Shown: in pieces, positions 57,874-64,000 of the stretch | Position numbering within the stretch: the stretch's first letter is position 1 | Layout of the letters: each line of letters opens with the position of its first letter | Origin: Streptococcus sanguinis | GTDB taxonomy: Bacteria; Bacillota; Bacilli; Lactobacillales; Streptococcaceae | Direction: 5' to 3' | Length of the DNA stretch: 64,000 nucleotides | NCBI RefSeq assembly: GCF_003943735.1 | Contig: NZ_RJMV01000001.1 | Span: 169,552-233,551, forward strand | Notes under the pieces: model-generated | Seen by the model: only the letters and a program-made list of their open reading frames with translations | Database searches by the model: none | What the model was told of the DNA's origin: nothing | Translations under genes and position numbers: made by a program

Positions 57874-58413
57874 TTATCGCTTCAACTCCTCCGGCTCGTA
57901 CTGATACTGTGCCAGAAACTCATCAATAGAATCAGGGATTTTTTGGTCACTGGTTTTCAGCGGAACTTTCCCATTAACAGCATAATAGTTATCTTTTTTA
58001 ACTAAACTAAAACCGTTTTTAGCAGGAATATCATCCACCCGCTTGGTAGATATAATTTTTTTCTCAATATTTGAGACATTTTTAAATTCCACTTCCACAC
58101 TCCTAAGGACTTTCAGTCGATACTCATCACCCGACTTCTCATAAACCCCTTCTGCAAAATAAATATTTGGATAAAAGCCATCATCATCATTGTCTATTTT
58201 ATACTGTTCTAACTTCTTTTCACTGTCAAAACGCGCTTGATTTTGAATCATAACAAAATGATTCCCATCTAATAATTTAAATTCCCCACCGTCATGATAA
58301 ACTGTCCCGATTTCAAGTTGATCAACTTTCTGAGCTTGAAAAGTACTTTGGCAAGCAGATAAGAGCAACAAAGCAGACAGCCCCATTATCATCAATCGCA
58401 AAAGTTTTTTCAA
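57874..58413 (-). CDS. Lipoprotein, tandem paralogue 2
   Basis: 179 aa, same layout as its neighbours: lipobox LLSAC, YPNIYFAEGVYEK, VEFKNVSNIEKKIIST and the shared C-terminus. It lies 18 bp before paralogue 3 with a duplicated ribosome binding site spacer (ATAGGAGGTGTAT-like) ahead of each gene. Function unknown; surface-exposed. Confidence 0.85.
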   Translation of the reverse strand: MKKLLRLMIMGLSALLLLSACQSTFQAQKVDQLEIGTVYHDGGEFKLLDGNHFVMIQNQARFDSEKKLEQYKIDNDDDGFYPNIYFAEGVYEKSGDEYRLKVLRSVEVEFKNVSNIEKKIISTKRVDDIPAKNGFSLVKKDNYYAVNGKVPLKTSDQKIPDSIDEFLAQYQYEPEELKR

Positions 58414-58434
58414 AATACACCTCCTATTGGCCTA

Positions 58435-58980
58435 TCACTCCAACTCCTCTGGCTCATACTGATATTGAGCCAGAAATTCATCAATAGAGTCAGGAATTTT
58501 TTGGTCCGTCGTTAAAACTGGCAGTTTGGCATTAACCATGTAATAATCTGACTTCTTTTCTAAGGTAAAATAATCCTTGCTGGGATTTGAGTTTTCATTC
58601 CTCTTTATTCTAGAAATCACTTTCGCTTGAATATTTTTAACATTCTTAAACTCTACTCGAACAGCTCGCACCGTCGTCAAGCGATAGTCTTCCCCAACTT
58701 TCACATAGGTACCTTCCGCAAAATAGATATCTGGATACAAGTCCAGTGGATAATTATCTCTCTGGTAATCTTCTATTTCTTGATTCGTTTTAAAATCTGC
58801 ATTATTTTCTAAAAGTACAAAGCGTTTTTCATCAACCAGTTTTATACTACCAGAGATAGCATAGGTCTCTCCAATTGAGATAGAGGATACTTTTTCAGGT
58901 TTTCTTGCTGCTCTATTACATCCTAAAAGTGACAAGCATACCAATAAAGCTGAAATAAACAATAAGCTTTTTTTTAGCAT
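58435..58980 (-). CDS. Lipoprotein, tandem paralogue 1
   Basis: 181 aa, most diverged of the three. The lipobox is SLLGC and the mature protein has YPDIYFAEGTYVK, VEFKNVKNIQAKVIS and the same last 20 residues as the others. It is the first gene of the operon, with AAAGGAGG before the ATG. Its leader carries an 11-bp perfect inverted repeat. Function unknown. Confidence 0.85.
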   Translation of the reverse strand: MLKKSLLFISALLVCLSLLGCNRAARKPEKVSSISIGETYAISGSIKLVDEKRFVLLENNADFKTNQEIEDYQRDNYPLDLYPDIYFAEGTYVKVGEDYRLTTVRAVRVEFKNVKNIQAKVISRIKRNENSNPSKDYFTLEKKSDYYMVNAKLPVLTTDQKIPDSIDEFLAQYQYEPEELE

Positions 58981-59000
58981 AATCGCCCTTCCTCCTTTAT

Positions 59001-59038
59001 GTTACAAAGCAACTTCTCAATTGAATATGCTTTGTAAC
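59001..59038 (-). promoter_or_regulatory. 11-bp perfect inverted repeat in the lipoprotein leader
   Basis: GTTACAAAGCA (59001-59011) and TGCTTTGTAAC (59028-59038) are perfect arms with a 16-nt loop. The structure ends a few nt before the ribosome binding site of paralogue 1. It could be an operator, an RNA switch for translation or, on the plus strand, a terminator-like hairpin. Confidence 0.65.
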
Positions 59039-59093
59039 TTTTTGTTACGATTTTTTCATCAAAACATCTCTATCATCTCGCAATATGATAATA

Positions 59094-59102
59094 ATTATAG
59101 CA
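59094..59102 (-). promoter_or_regulatory. Lipoprotein operon promoter (extended -10)
   Basis: TGCTATAAT on the minus strand, leaving a leader of roughly 105 nt before the first ATG. No clear -35. Confidence 0.5.
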
Positions 59103-59157
59103 TAAAGATTTATCACTTTATATGTTTAACCGGTGCGGATTTCCTAGATGACCACAA

Positions 59158-59197
59158 AATAAAAACTTTAGACGTTTGAATCGTCTAAAGTTTTTTA
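59158..59197. terminator. trhO terminator
   Basis: AAAAACTTTAGACG (59161-59174) and CGTCTAAAGTTTTT (59182-59195) form a perfect 14-bp stem with A and T runs on either side. Confidence 0.9.
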
Positions 59198-59211
59198 TCT
59201 TCACGATTAAA

Positions 59212-60198
59212 TTACTGAGCTATCAATGTTTCCAAACTTTCCCCAATCGCAGCCAAACGCTCCACCACCTCTGCCTGGCTCAAGCCGTTTTCAGCCACAT
59301 AGCGATTGCGAGGGTGAACACGGCATTCGTGAGAACAGCCACGGAGGTACTTGTCTTCATTTTCTTCTGAAGTCAGGATGCGGCGGTTACACTCTGGATT
59401 ACCACAGTTGACATAGCGCTCGCAAGGAGTACCGTCAAACCAGTCTTTCCCAATCACAACTGGATTGACATGGTTGATATCAACGGAGATACGCTCATCA
59501 AAGACATACATCTTACCATCCCAAAGCTCACCTTGAACTTCTGGATCCTTGCCGTAAGTCGCGATACCGCCATGAAGCTGACCGACATCCTTGTATCCTT
59601 CACGTACCATCCAGCCTGAGAATTTCTCACAGCGAACACCACCAGTACAGTAAACAACCACGCGCTTGTCCATGAACTTCTCTTTGTTATCACGAACCCA
59701 TTGTGGCAATTCGCGGAAGTTGCGGATGTCTGGGCGGATGGCACCGCGGAAGTGACCCAGATCGTACTCATAATCGTTACGAGTGTCTAGGACGACAGTT
59801 TCTTCGTCTAAGAGTGCTTCCTTAAATTCCTTAGGTGACAGGTAAGCTCCTGTCGTCTCTAGTGGGTTGATGTCATTGTCAAAATCATTGTCTTCCAAGC
59901 CCAAGTGCACAATTTCTTTCTTGTAGCGAACAAACATTTTCTTGAAGGCTTGCTCATTTTCTTCGTCAATCTTGAACCAAAGGTCTTCCATGCCCGGAAG
60001 GCTGTGCACATAATCCATGTATTTTTGAGTGGTTTCATAGTCACCAGAAACCGTTCCATTGATTCCCTCATCTGCTACCAGGATACGGCCTTTAAGGCCG
60101 ATAGATTTACAGAAGGCCAGATGATCAGCTGCAAATTTCTCAGCATTCTCAATTGGAACATATTTGTAGTAAAGTAGGACGCGAATATCTTTTGCCAT
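59212..60198 (-). CDS. trhO: TrhO (YceA), rhodanese-type tRNA uridine hydroxylase
   Basis: 328 aa. An N-terminal alpha/beta domain (to about residue 95), a rhodanese domain with catalytic Cys in [15 protein letters not shown] (about residue 184), and a C-terminal cysteine-rich zinc-like region ([15 protein letters not shown] ... CSHECR). TrhO proteins catalyse oxygen-dependent 5-hydroxyuridine formation at tRNA position 34. It is monocistronic, with its own promoter and terminator. Confidence 0.94.
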   Translation of the reverse strand: MAKDIRVLLYYKYVPIENAEKFAADHLAFCKSIGLKGRILVADEGINGTVSGDYETTQKYMDYVHSLPGMEDLWFKIDEENEQAFKKMFVRYKKEIVHLGLEDNDFDNDINPLETTGAYLSPKEFKEALLDEETVVLDTRNDYEYDLGHFRGAIRPDIRNFRELPQWVRDNKEKFMDKRVVVYCTGGVRCEKFSGWMVREGYKDVGQLHGGIATYGKDPEVQGELWDGKMYVFDERISVDINHVNPVVIGKDWFDGTPCERYVNCGNPECNRRILTSEENEDKYLRGCSHECRVHPRNRYVAENGLSQAEVVERLAAIGESLETLIAQ

Positions 60199-60255
60199 AA
60201 GATTTCAACTCTCTTTTCTCTATAAAATTTTCTGAATTTTTTAATTCATCTATTT

Positions 60256-60284
60256 ATTATAACCCGAGAAGAAAAGCTGAGCAA
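60256..60284 (-). promoter_or_regulatory. trhO promoter
   Basis: TTGCTC (60284-60279), 17 nt, TATAAT (60261-60256), about 55 nt upstream of the ATG. Confidence 0.7.
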
Positions 60285-60656
60285 AATATTTGTTTGAAAA
60301 ATAGCAGAGCTGGAAAGTTTAAGCGAGAAGGACAGGTTATCGCTCTTCTTCCAATTGATCCAAATACTTTTCAAAGCGCTTTTTCTGATATTCTCTTACA
60401 GATTCCCCTTTCACTTTATAAATCTCTATAATGCAATATATAATTTGCATTTTATCTTTTATTTTTTACATTATTTCAGAAGCAATTTCCACAAATCTAA
60501 ACATCAAAAAGAGAAGACCAGTTTGGTCTTCTCCAAATCTTAGCTTATCAGCAACCTAGCTCTGGTGACAAAGAGCCAAAGTCTTCTCAGTCGCTATGGT
60601 CTGCTTAACATTTAGTCAGAGGCAGAGACTTCTATTTCCCATACCTACCCCAAAAC
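60285..60656. other. Intergenic region between trhO promoter and fsa
   Basis: A/T-rich. It holds the fsa terminator at 60506-60533 and otherwise nothing I can identify. A 62-codon plus-strand frame at 60355 has low-complexity, unlikely coding sense. Confidence 0.6.
60506..60533 (-). terminator. Strong hairpin downstream of fsa
   Basis: GAGAAGACCA and TGGTCTTCTC form a perfect 10-bp stem with a 3-nt loop, followed by five T on the minus strand, about 120 bp after the fsa stop. Confidence 0.85.
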
Positions 60657-61301
60657 TTATTTTTTAAATGCTTCCCAATCCTTCATAAATTGGGCTATTC
60701 CGTTGGTAGTCAGTGGGTGCTGCGTCATTTTTTCAAATAAATTATCCGGAATGGTCGCAATGTGAGCACCAAGTTTTGCAACAGCTTCAACATGTGCTGA
60801 ATTACGAATACTAGCTGCAATGATTTCAGCTTCAAAATCATAAATATCAATAATCGTGCGCAAATCTGCAATCAGTTGATAGGCATCTGTTCCGATATCT
60901 TCCAAACGTCCAACAAAAGGACTGATGAAGGTAGCTCCGGCTTTCATAGCCATGAGTCCTTGAGAAACTGTAAAAATCAAGGTAACATTCGTTTTAATTC
61001 CCTCTTTTGAAAGGACAGAGACAGCTTTTAAACCTTCTGTTGTCATTGGAATTTTGACAACAACGTTATCAGCCCACTTAGCAATATCCCGTGCTTCCGC
61101 AATCATTTCAGGTGCTGTCAAGCCAGTAACCTCTGCACTGACAGGACCACTTACAATCTCACAGATTTCTTGAATAACCGTTTTAAAATCGCGGCCTTCA
61201 CGTGAAATAATTGTTGGGTTAGTTGTTACGCCATCCACAACCCCTAATTCATTAATCTCTTTGATAGCCACCACATCAGCTGTATCTAAGAAAAATTTCA
61301 T
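60657..61301 (-). CDS. fsa: Fructose-6-phosphate aldolase / transaldolase-like protein
   Basis: 214 aa from [10 protein letters not shown] (AGGAGG 9 nt upstream). The short length and the Schiff-base lysine in [14 protein letters not shown] (about residue 85) place it in the FSA/TalC subfamily rather than the long transaldolases. [10 protein letters not shown] and [11 protein letters not shown] are conserved. It cleaves or forms fructose-6-phosphate from dihydroxyacetone and glyceraldehyde-3-phosphate, or exchanges C3 units. It seems to be the surviving end of a decayed sugar operon. Confidence 0.93.
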   Translation of the reverse strand: MKFFLDTADVVAIKEINELGVVDGVTTNPTIISREGRDFKTVIQEICEIVSGPVSAEVTGLTAPEMIAEARDIAKWADNVVVKIPMTTEGLKAVSVLSKEGIKTNVTLIFTVSQGLMAMKAGATFISPFVGRLEDIGTDAYQLIADLRTIIDIYDFEAEIIAASIRNSAHVEAVAKLGAHIATIPDNLFEKMTQHPLTTNGIAQFMKDWEAFKK

Positions 61302-61323
61302 ACCACATGTCCTCCTAGGCTTC

Positions 61324-61440
61324 TTAATTGAAGCCTTTATTAAAAATAGCACTTGTCATCACAACAAGTAGAACAAATACAACAATGGTCATCATAAAGG
61401 CCATCCAGCCAAACTGACCAATTTTACCTAAAATACACAT
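61324..61440 (-). pseudogene. 38-codon hydrophobic remnant upstream of fsa
   Basis: From ATG at 61440 (MCILGKIGQFGW) to TAA, with one membrane helix and a C-terminal SAIFNKGFN. No ribosome binding site precedes the ATG and the frame is open a little further upstream. It looks like the last transmembrane segment of a larger permease, perhaps a PTS IIC protein, but could be a real small protein. It stops 22 bp before fsa. Confidence 0.4.
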
Positions 61441-61709
61441 TGGAATTCGATGATCCCTGAGCCTAAAGATTAAAAGGGCTCTCTTTTACGAATCAAGAAG
61501 TGCAAAAATTGCAAGTCACAACCAACTCAACTGAAACCTTTTCTACCCAAACCATATCTATATCTTAGAGGTCCAGACATCCAGCCGTCAGGGCAGCTGA
61601 TTCTGCTGCTAAAACACTGGAGGCACAATCATCAATAACACGTTGGAACTAGCTGAGTCACATAAGAAACCAAGGACTTTAAACTATTCAAATCTTTGGT
61701 TAATCTTGA
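61441..61709 (-). pseudogene. Decayed coding sequence between operator and fsa
   Basis: Short stretches in different frames have coding character, for example VIDDCASSVLAAESAALTAG (61602-61661 region) preceded in another frame by SLKSLVSYVTQLVP. Stops and frame changes break them. They appear to be leftovers of one or more sugar-pathway genes; the family was not identified. Confidence 0.4.
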
Positions 61710-61724
61710 TTCGTTGGCAACGAA
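61710..61724 (-). promoter_or_regulatory. 15-bp palindromic operator
   Basis: TTCGTTGGCAACGAA is a perfect 7-1-7 palindrome. It lies 14-28 nt past the predicted start of the promoter at 61745-61773, a typical position for a LacI/GntR-type repressor site. The cognate regulator is not in the window. Confidence 0.7.
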
Positions 61725-61744
61725 CTTACTGACTCCTGTTCTCT

Positions 61745-61773
61745 ATTATAGTACAAATTTAAAGCGTTTTCAA
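61745..61773 (-). promoter_or_regulatory. Promoter upstream of the decayed sugar operon and fsa
   Basis: TTGAAA (61773-61768), 17 nt, TATAAT (61750-61745). The first intact gene downstream is fsa, about 435 nt away. Confidence 0.72.
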
Positions 61774-61998
61774 AAAAAGGCTAGGAAAATCTGCAAAATT
61801 CAGATTTGCAAGAGCTGTTATAACATTTGCTCTTGTTTTTTAGCTCGTCTAAATATATCGTTTTATATTATAAGTAGTTTTAGGAAGTCATGAATTTCTT
61901 AAATTATCCAGTTCCTAGTTGACAACTCTATGATTCTCCACTAGCAAAAAAGCCGCCCAGTCGTATAGGCAGCTATTCTTAGATAGAAATTACTATGA
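61774..61998. other. Intergenic, beyond the decayed operon promoter
   Basis: A/T-rich; it contains the terminator of the ECF-like operon (61945-61974). A 65-codon plus-strand frame here is not convincing. Confidence 0.55.
61945..61974 (-). terminator. Terminator of the S-component operon
   Basis: AGCTGCC (61974-61968) pairs with GGGCGGCT (one wobble), followed by T6 on the minus strand. Confidence 0.8.
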
Positions 61999-62541
61999 TT
62001 AATCTTTTTTCAGACTTCCTGCGCGGGTACGAGTGCGAGCATAGGCAGTCAGAAGGACAGTTCCGATGACTGCTACTGTCGCAGAATTCACCAGAATTGC
62101 TACAATACTTTGAGCAATAACCTTATTGACCGGCTCACCAGACACAATCACGTCACCAATCGGGCCGATTATCCAAGCGATTGCATTGGCTCCAAACTGA
62201 ATCAAGTTAAAGCGGATAATGTCCTTGACTTCAAATTTGCCTTCTTCCACTTGGAAGAATTTTCTAAAGAAGCCAACCAATAGACCGAAGACCCCGCTGC
62301 CGGCAATCCAGAACCACCAAAGTCCGCCACCGCTCATAGCGTCTTTAATGGCATGGCCAATGAAGCCCATAAGGAAACCGACGATTGGTCCAAAGATGAC
62401 GCTAAAAAGAGCTTGCAGAGGGTATTGGAGCTGGATGCTGGTATTGGGTACAGGCGTTGGAATATTGATCATTCCGATGACCACGAATAGGGCTGCTCCA
62501 ATTCCTGTTGCGACTACGTTTCTGATTGTATTATTTTTCAT
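61999..62541 (-). CDS. ECF transporter S component (UPF0397 family)
   Basis: 180 aa, about five transmembrane helices. The N-terminal [37 protein letters not shown] is the UPF0397 signature, and a cytoplasmic charged loop follows ([16 protein letters not shown]). S components bind the vitamin or nutrient and dock on EcfT plus ATPases. The family is often labelled riboflavin-type, but the substrate is unproven. No ATPase gene is adjacent in the window. It starts 11 bp after the SAM enzyme gene. Confidence 0.88.
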   Translation of the reverse strand: MKNNTIRNVVATGIGAALFVVIGMINIPTPVPNTSIQLQYPLQALFSVIFGPIVGFLMGFIGHAIKDAMSGGGLWWFWIAGSGVFGLLVGFFRKFFQVEEGKFEVKDIIRFNLIQFGANAIAWIIGPIGDVIVSGEPVNKVIAQSIVAILVNSATVAVIGTVLLTAYARTRTRAGSLKKD

Positions 62542-62552
62542 TTTCTTCTTCC

Positions 62553-63398
62553 TTAATTTTCAATTCTCTTAATTTCAATATGCCACTGGGCACCGACACC
62601 AACATTGTAGGCCTTAGCAAAGGAACCTTGGTTAATCGCTAAGCCAACCCGATAGAGGGAGTTGATATAGAGGATAGGCTGACCGATGCGGACATCCGCA
62701 AAGGACTTGCCATAGGTTACTTGGTTTTGATAAACCAGCATGTCATTATTGTAGATGGTAACCTCGAAGCGGTCGCCAAATTCTGGTTTTAAGGTGTAGA
62801 ATTCTTCGCGCGTGATAGAGGTCCAAAGAGAGCCAAAGCGGACATCCAGGATATCAATAGCTCCGCTGACATAAGTATCCGCAAGCGTAGTTTCGACTAC
62901 CTGAATTTCGACAATGTCTTCGACCTTGAGTTCTGGTCCAACCTCTTCAAAGCTGATATGGCCGCTGGCTAGCTTAGCACCTGTATAGGCATAGACATCA
63001 CGGCCGTGGAAAGTATAAGAATGCTCCGTATCCTTGCGGCGATTTTCCACTTCAGAAATTTCCCGAATGGCCTCAATGCCGACATGCTTCTTGATGAAAG
63101 ACAGGGTGCCATTGTCAGGCGTGACGATGTACTGACCTTTTTTAGTCTTGGCTACCACACTCTTACGCTTGGAGCCCACACCCGGATCCACTACTGACAC
63201 AAAGGTCGTTCCTGCCGGCCAGTAATTAACTGTCTGAAAGAGACGATAGCTTCCCTCAAAGATATTGTAAGGGGTGATATCGTGAGTCAGATGATGAATT
63301 TTCAGAGTGGGCGACTCTTCTAGCGCCACTCCAATCATGGCTGACACAGCTCCATCTACCAGACCAAAATCCGACTGGAGTACGAGTAAATTGTTCAT
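62553..63398 (-). CDS. SAM hydroxide adenosyltransferase (DUF62 family)
   Basis: 281 aa. The N-terminal [22 protein letters not shown], the [12 protein letters not shown] segment and [10 protein letters not shown] (about residues 95-104) match the S-adenosyl-L-methionine hydrolase/fluorinase fold. These enzymes use hydroxide to split SAM into adenosine and methionine. It is flanked on both sides by S-component-like membrane proteins, suggesting a link with import of a SAM-, adenosine- or methionine-related compound (inference). Confidence 0.9.
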   Translation of the reverse strand: MNNLLVLQSDFGLVDGAVSAMIGVALEESPTLKIHHLTHDITPYNIFEGSYRLFQTVNYWPAGTTFVSVVDPGVGSKRKSVVAKTKKGQYIVTPDNGTLSFIKKHVGIEAIREISEVENRRKDTEHSYTFHGRDVYAYTGAKLASGHISFEEVGPELKVEDIVEIQVVETTLADTYVSGAIDILDVRFGSLWTSITREEFYTLKPEFGDRFEVTIYNNDMLVYQNQVTYGKSFADVRIGQPILYINSLYRVGLAINQGSFAKAYNVGVGAQWHIEIKRIEN

Positions 63399-63429
63399 AT
63401 TTTCTCCTTAGTTATATTTTCAATGGTAT

Positions 63430-64000
63430 TTAGACCGAAGCTGACTTGGAAAGTCTCGCTTTAAGGATTTTCCTTCCTAACAGGGCTCCAAGTAAAGCGC
63501 CCAGTAAAATGCTGGCTACAAACCAAAGGACTAAGCTGGGTTCTGGCTTAAGCATGACTTGCTCGATATAAGCCTGAGTCTTTCCTCTGGCAAGAAGACT
63601 AGCTTCATACTGCTTGGGCGCCAGCCACATTAGGAAAATAGGACCCGCTGTGCTAAAGCTGAAAACCATAAAAGACAGCAAGCTTCTAACAGTCCTTTGA
63701 TAGCTGCCTGACCGAGCTATCAGATCCGCTAAAACACCACAAATCAAACCTGGTAGAAAGGCTCCAAAGCCATGTCGACTGAGCAGAAAGAAGAAACCTA
63801 GCAGACAGCCTAAGCCGCTGATCAGACCGAAGGTCTTTATTTTCTCTGTATAGAAGATGAACAGAACTCCGCCAAAGAAAGCTGTAAAAGCTGGAGCGTA
63901 AAACATATTGCCGGAGTGGTCAAATAGAAGCCCAACCAAGACGCCTAAGATCATGGCTAGGAAATAAAAGAGGTAAAAGAAGCCAGCCTGCTTCAGTTTG
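63430..64000 (-). CDS. MptD-like membrane protein, putative ECF S component (5' end missing)
   Basis: The open frame runs off the right edge: it is open to 63999 with sense KLKQAGFFYLFYFLAMIL ahead of the first internal ATG (63954), so the true start lies outside. At least 174 aa, with five or more transmembrane segments, and it resembles MptD/Trep_Strep-type S-component membrane proteins. It ends 31 bp before the SAM enzyme gene, on the same strand. Confidence 0.72.
   Translation of the reverse strand, partial: KLKQAGFFYLFYFLAMILGVLVGLLFDHSGNMFYAPAFTAFFGGVLFIFYTEKIKTFGLISGLGCLLGFFFLLSRHGFGAFLPGLICGVLADLIARSGSYQRTVRSLLSFMVFSFSTAGPIFLMWLAPKQYEASLLARGKTQAYIEQVMLKPEPSLVLWFVASILLGALLGALLGRKILKARLSKSASV

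Noticed and set aside
60355..60543. 62-codon plus-strand frame between trhO and fsa
   Set aside because: Low-complexity Phe/Ile/His composition, and it covers the fsa terminator.
61696..61893. 65-codon plus-strand frame opposite the decayed operon promoter
   Set aside because: It overlaps a clear promoter and operator on the minus strand, with no ribosome binding site.

Overview
The window is chromosomal DNA of a low-GC Gram-positive coccus, almost certainly a viridans streptococcus of the sanguinis group (Streptococcus sanguinis, S. gordonii or a close relative). The evidence is the streptococcal late-competence cin-box, the rgg-glucosyltransferase pair next to htpX-lemA, the Dpr peroxide-resistance ferritin, a SepM-type protease and the streptococcal order of the division genes. 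No rRNA, tRNA, CRISPR array, intact IS element or prophage was seen. Species assignment is inference from gene content only.

Left part (1-13,100, nearly all minus strand): cell division and peptidoglycan genes run in the order murD-murG-divIB-ftsA-ftsZ-yggS-sepF-yggT-ylmH-divIVA. divIVA is cut by the window edge. Behind them lie typA with a small membrane-protein gene, then divergent rsuA, a rhodanese-like protein and YqgQ. Next come dpr, with two Per boxes, and the competence prepilin peptidase cclA, driven from a cin-box placed only 7 nt from its ATG.

Tryptophan region (14,300-24,250): a GyrI-like/WYL-regulator module sits between cclA and trpA and is bounded by two divergent copies of the last 118 bp of cclA, so it looks like a horizontally acquired insertion. 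The full trpEGDCFBA operon follows on the minus strand with a Trp-specific T-box leader. Upstream is a second trpB with its own Trp T-box and a consensus promoter.

Middle (24,300-35,600): vanZ-like/rlmN/yutD, sepM/coaD/rsmD, a YcxB-like membrane protein, and an SOS-like cassette (HdiR-type repressor, UmuC-type polymerase, YolD-like, DUF5960-like). Then come a DUF177 protein and an Rgg regulator followed by an MFS transporter.

Glucan region and right part (35,600-64,000): a GH70 glucosyltransferase with its Rgg regulator, then htpX-lemA. A TetR-controlled efflux operon (MFS plus MacB/FtsX-like ABC transporter) and rsmG follow. Further right are an ECF ATPase/EcfT pair lacking an adjacent S component but preceded by a nucleoside phosphorylase, a SemiSWEET, an AraC-VOC-TfoX operon, three tandem paralogous lipoproteins, trhO, and a fructose-6-phosphate aldolase-like gene behind decayed sequence. 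The window ends with an operon of two ECF S-component-like membrane proteins flanking a SAM hydroxide adenosyltransferase. Those S components could in principle serve the S-less ECF module 10 kb away.

The least ordinary features are the insertion scar at cclA/trpA, the doubled trpB/T-box arrangement, the decayed sugar operon with an intact promoter and palindromic operator upstream of fsa, the homogenised lipoprotein triplication, and a 7-bp-repeat-flanked imperfect palindrome after the SOS cassette.
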